From an uncultured Eubacterium sp. (GTDB taxonomy: Bacteria; Bacillota; Clostridia; Lachnospirales; Lachnospiraceae), in the NCBI GenBank assembly GCA_910584595.1, contig CAJUBQ010000152.1:1-7591 (forward strand): a DNA stretch of 7,591 nt, read 5' to 3'. Both the position numbers and the translations under genes were made by a program. Positions 5,968-7,591 of this stretch are shown in pieces; the stretch's first letter is position 1; each line of letters begins with the position of its first letter. The notes under the pieces are model-generated. The model saw only the letters and a program-made list of their open reading frames with translations, searched no databases and was not told where the DNA came from.

Positions 5968-6968
5968 ACAGATTGATTCGAATGATTCTGTATATTACGG
6001 CAGGCTGTGTCGGTATTGGCTGCGCGGCGTTGATTTTAAGCTTTGCGCTGAGCGGCGGTCATCTGGCATGGGAAAATGATGATATGTTTGGAAGGGCAAA
6101 AGACAGGGTGCATGAGTTCGCATCCATTGCCAAAGAGAAAGCAGATACGAAGGGGACAGCAGTGGTAGAAGGATCAGATGATACGAAGGAGTTGGCAGCA
6201 GTAGAAGCTTTAGATGAATCTGATTCTTCGCGGGAAGATCCATCCTATGCTCTATATGAAGGTGATGCCATGGGCCTTTTGACCATAGATTCTTCTGCTG
6301 TTCAAAATTTGTCCATCAATCTGCAGCATGGTAATTTATTGATTGAAGAATCGGAGGACAGCCGCATTCAGGTATCTTATTTGTCTGAGTCCGGTTCGTC
6401 GGATGAGATTATGGCAGTATGTGACGCAGGTGAAATAACGATTCAGGATACCAGACAGGGAAAGAAGAGCAGAAAAGACGTAACAGTCTATTTGGAAATT
6501 CCAGGTAATTTCAAATTTGAAAATGCTGAGATTCAGATCAAAGCCGGAGAAGTAGATGCAGATTGTGGATTTTCGGCAGATCAGCTTACTGTAAATACAG
6601 ATGCCGGTTTGATCTCGCTGGAGAGTATGGAAGCGCAAACATTTTCTGTGGCTGTTGGCGCAGGCGAGATTGATATTGAAGACAGCGTTTTTAAAACGGT
6701 TTATATGGACTGCGGCCTTGGGACGATAGATATCGAAGCGGACATTACGGAATATGCCAAGATTGACTGCGGCATGGGTTCGGTTGATCTGGAGCTTGCC
6801 AAAGGAGTCGACAGCGCAAATTATACACTGAGCTGTGGAGTAGGCAGCATTGATATTGGAGATAATAGTTACACCGGACTGTCAAGAGAAAAACGGATAG
6901 AAAATGGGGCATCGGCAGAATTTGAATTAAACTGCGGTATGGGTACTATTTCTATTGACAATTTTTAA
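5964..6968 (+). CDS. DUF4097-type beta-repeat protein with N-terminal membrane anchor
   Basis: The protein has 334 residues. The start at 5964 overlaps the DUF1700 stop as ATGA and follows GAAGGAG (5951-5957) by six bases; the longer frame from 5901 lies inside the upstream gene. One transmembrane helix spans residues about 8-30, followed by an acidic, probably flexible stretch (35-100) and a beta-rich domain (about 105-334) of the DUF4097 type, which builds a right-handed beta-helix-like stack. Short turns of the form x-C-G-x-G-x-[IV]-[DS]-[IL] recur: DCGLGTIDI (249-257), DCGMGSVDL (268-276), SCGVGSIDI (290-298) and NCGMGTISI (323-331), plus related AGEVDADCG (194-202) and GAGEIDI (232-238). 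The domain probably faces the outside. No enzymatic residues are evident; a sensing or scaffold role with DUF1700 and PspC is inferred from the operon. Confidence 0.88.
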   Translation: MNRLIRMILYITAGCVGIGCAALILSFALSGGHLAWENDDMFGRAKDRVHEFASIAKEKADTKGTAVVEGSDDTKELAAVEALDESDSSREDPSYALYEGDAMGLLTIDSSAVQNLSINLQHGNLLIEESEDSRIQVSYLSESGSSDEIMAVCDAGEITIQDTRQGKKSRKDVTVYLEIPGNFKFENAEIQIKAGEVDADCGFSADQLTVNTDAGLISLESMEAQTFSVAVGAGEIDIEDSVFKTVYMDCGLGTIDIEADITEYAKIDCGMGSVDLELAKGVDSANYTLSCGVGSIDIGDNSYTGLSREKRIENGASAEFELNCGMGTISIDNF

Positions 6969-6989
6969 GTATAAACGGAGGAAGAAATC

Positions 6990-7178
6990 ATGGAAACAAA
7001 AAAACTTGTAAAATCAAATCAGAACCGGATTATTTGCGGCGTATGCGGCGGTATTGCACAGTATTTTAATATTGATGCGACGGTAATCCGGCTTGTATGG
7101 GTATTATTCTGCCTGGCTGGCGGCAGCGGCATTTTGGCTTACATTGTAGCTGCGATTATTATGCCGCCGGAATATTAA
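6990..7178 (+). CDS. PspC-domain small membrane protein
   Basis: This 62-residue protein is essentially one PspC domain. The N-terminal half carries the signature 'LVKSNQNRIICGVCGGIAQYF', continuing as 'NIDATVIRLVWVLFCLAGG', and the second half is a transmembrane segment (about residues 32-57) ending in the typical 'MPPEY'. GGAGG at 6977-6981 lies eight bases before the start, 21 bases after the DUF4097 stop, so it is the last gene of the operon. In enterobacteria the PspC domain is part of the phage-shock response to inner-membrane damage; short stand-alone PspC proteins are common in Clostridia and less understood. Its place beside PadR and DUF4097 supports a membrane-stress role for the operon. 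Confidence 0.94.
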   Translation: METKKLVKSNQNRIICGVCGGIAQYFNIDATVIRLVWVLFCLAGGSGILAYIVAAIIMPPEY

Positions 7179-7202
7179 ATCGGAAGTTTCAACGCTTATT
7201 GT

Positions 7203-7260
7203 AACAGTTTAGACAGGAAGGGGCAGCATAAAAGTTCTGCTTTGCTGTCTAAACTGTTTT
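7203..7260 (+). terminator. Probable terminator of the PadR-PspC operon
   Basis: A perfect 14-bp inverted repeat (AACAGTTTAGACAG at 7203-7216, CTGTCTAAACTGTT at 7245-7258) encloses a 28-base loop with an inner GCAG/CTGC stem (7223-7226/7237-7240). It ends in a short TTTT. It begins 24 bases after the PspC stop. The T-run is short and the loop long, so it could also be a folded repeat element that doubles as a terminator. Confidence 0.7.
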
Positions 7261-7297
7261 GCGCTGGTTATTATTCACAGGGGAGTGGACAAGTAAC

Positions 7298-7442
7298 AAA
7301 GCAACAGTTTAGACAAAGTGTTGCTTTTGGGCCTCCCGGACGCCGGATGGTGGGGAGCTGCTCCATGGGCGCGAACTTAAGCGGAAATGCAACAATTTAC
7401 ATAAAAAAGTGTTGCGTATTGGCTATGCAGACGCTGGATGGG
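7298..7442. repeat. Two tandem diverged hairpin repeat units
   Basis: Unit A (about 7299-7351) and unit B (about 7387-7442) align: both have GCAACA, a TTTA-containing loop, AAGTGTTGC, then TTGG and GACGC[CT]GGATGG. Each unit folds: AAAGCAACA/TGTTGCTTT in A (7298-7306/7319-7327, followed by TTTT) and GCAACA/TGTTGC in B. The 13-base block AACAGTTTAGACA at 7303-7315 is also present at 7203-7215 in the operon terminator, and in inverted form at 7246-7258, so the terminator appears to be made of the same repeat. No convincing gene covers this stretch. Confidence 0.7.
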
Positions 7443-7472
7443 AGGCATTGGCCTGTCTGTTTGTGACTTTTC

Positions 7473-7591
7473 CAGAATGTAAGAAGTTCTAGGCATTCTG
7501 CTTCCAGACTATGGAACCGGACGGTCGCGCCGCCTAGTTCGCCCTGGCTGCTGCCAGCAGCTAAAGGCGCCGCTTCGGCCTTGCCGCCTGT
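7473..7591. repeat. GC-rich palindromic tract at right edge
   Basis: Several short dyads follow one another: CAGAATG/CATTCTG (7473-7479/7494-7500), GCTGCTG/CAGCAGC (7547-7553/7555-7561), and GCCG-CTT-CGGC enclosed by AAGGC/GCCTT near 7564-7582. Base composition is much richer in G and C than the rest of the window. It looks like an intergenic repeat or the start of a different region beyond the edge. On the minus strand a 64-codon frame is open from the edge to a stop at 7397-7399, but it runs through repeat unit B and is not supported as a gene. Confidence 0.45.

Noticed and set aside
7298..7442. CRISPR array
   Set aside because: Only two diverged units are present, with no uniform repeat-spacer pattern and no cas genes nearby.
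7242..7466. 74-codon plus-strand frame after the PspC gene
   Set aside because: It starts inside the terminator stem, runs through both hairpin repeat units, lacks a ribosome site and has no recognisable domain.

Overview
The window looks like chromosomal DNA from an anaerobic gut-type Firmicute, most likely a member of the Lachnospiraceae/Clostridia. The evidence is consensus sigma-A style promoters, strong GGAGG ribosome sites in front of every gene, moderate-to-low GC, and a PadR - DUF1700 - DUF4097 - PspC cluster of the kind common in that group. The genus cannot be fixed from the sequence alone.

Left part (1-2567, + strand, visibly AT-rich). The 3' two thirds of a serine beta-lactamase-like hydrolase enters from the left edge and ends at 641. 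About 420 bases without an intact gene follow. They hold a large imperfect inverted repeat (710-823), a possible decayed minus-strand gene remnant (853-1005), and a consensus promoter with a near-perfect palindrome just downstream. That promoter drives a two-gene unit: a TetR-family regulator overlapping by 14 nt a CPBP-type (Abi/CAAX protease-like) integral membrane protein. The unit looks like a self-regulated repressor plus membrane effector. A bidirectional terminator at 2620-2663 separates it from the convergent gene on the other strand.

Middle (2695-4581, - strand). A secreted glycoside hydrolase family 5 enzyme carries a signal peptide, a complete GH5 catalytic domain, and two tandem copies of a ~120-residue beta-rich module at the C terminus that I cannot assign to a named family. 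Its promoter lies in a 235-bp divergent region shared with the next operon. That region contains two nested pairs of inverted sequence matches and three ACGT-cored motifs, which suggests the PadR regulator may control both directions.

Right part (4817-7178, + strand). A compact four-gene operon encodes a PadR repressor, a DUF1700 multi-pass membrane protein, a single-pass membrane protein with a DUF4097-type beta-repeat domain, and a 62-residue PspC-domain protein. The first three genes are joined by ATGA start/stop overlaps. The arrangement resembles envelope-stress or membrane-sensing modules, and the DUF4097 protein has a striking ladder of regularly placed cysteines. Gene-free DNA from 7179 to the right edge holds the operon terminator, two tandem diverged hairpin repeat units and a GC-rich palindromic tract.

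No CRISPR array, RNA gene or intact insertion sequence was seen. The best candidates for something under-described are the PadR/DUF1700/DUF4097/PspC operon with its shared divergent control region, the duplicated C-terminal module of the GH5 enzyme, and the TetR-CPBP pair.
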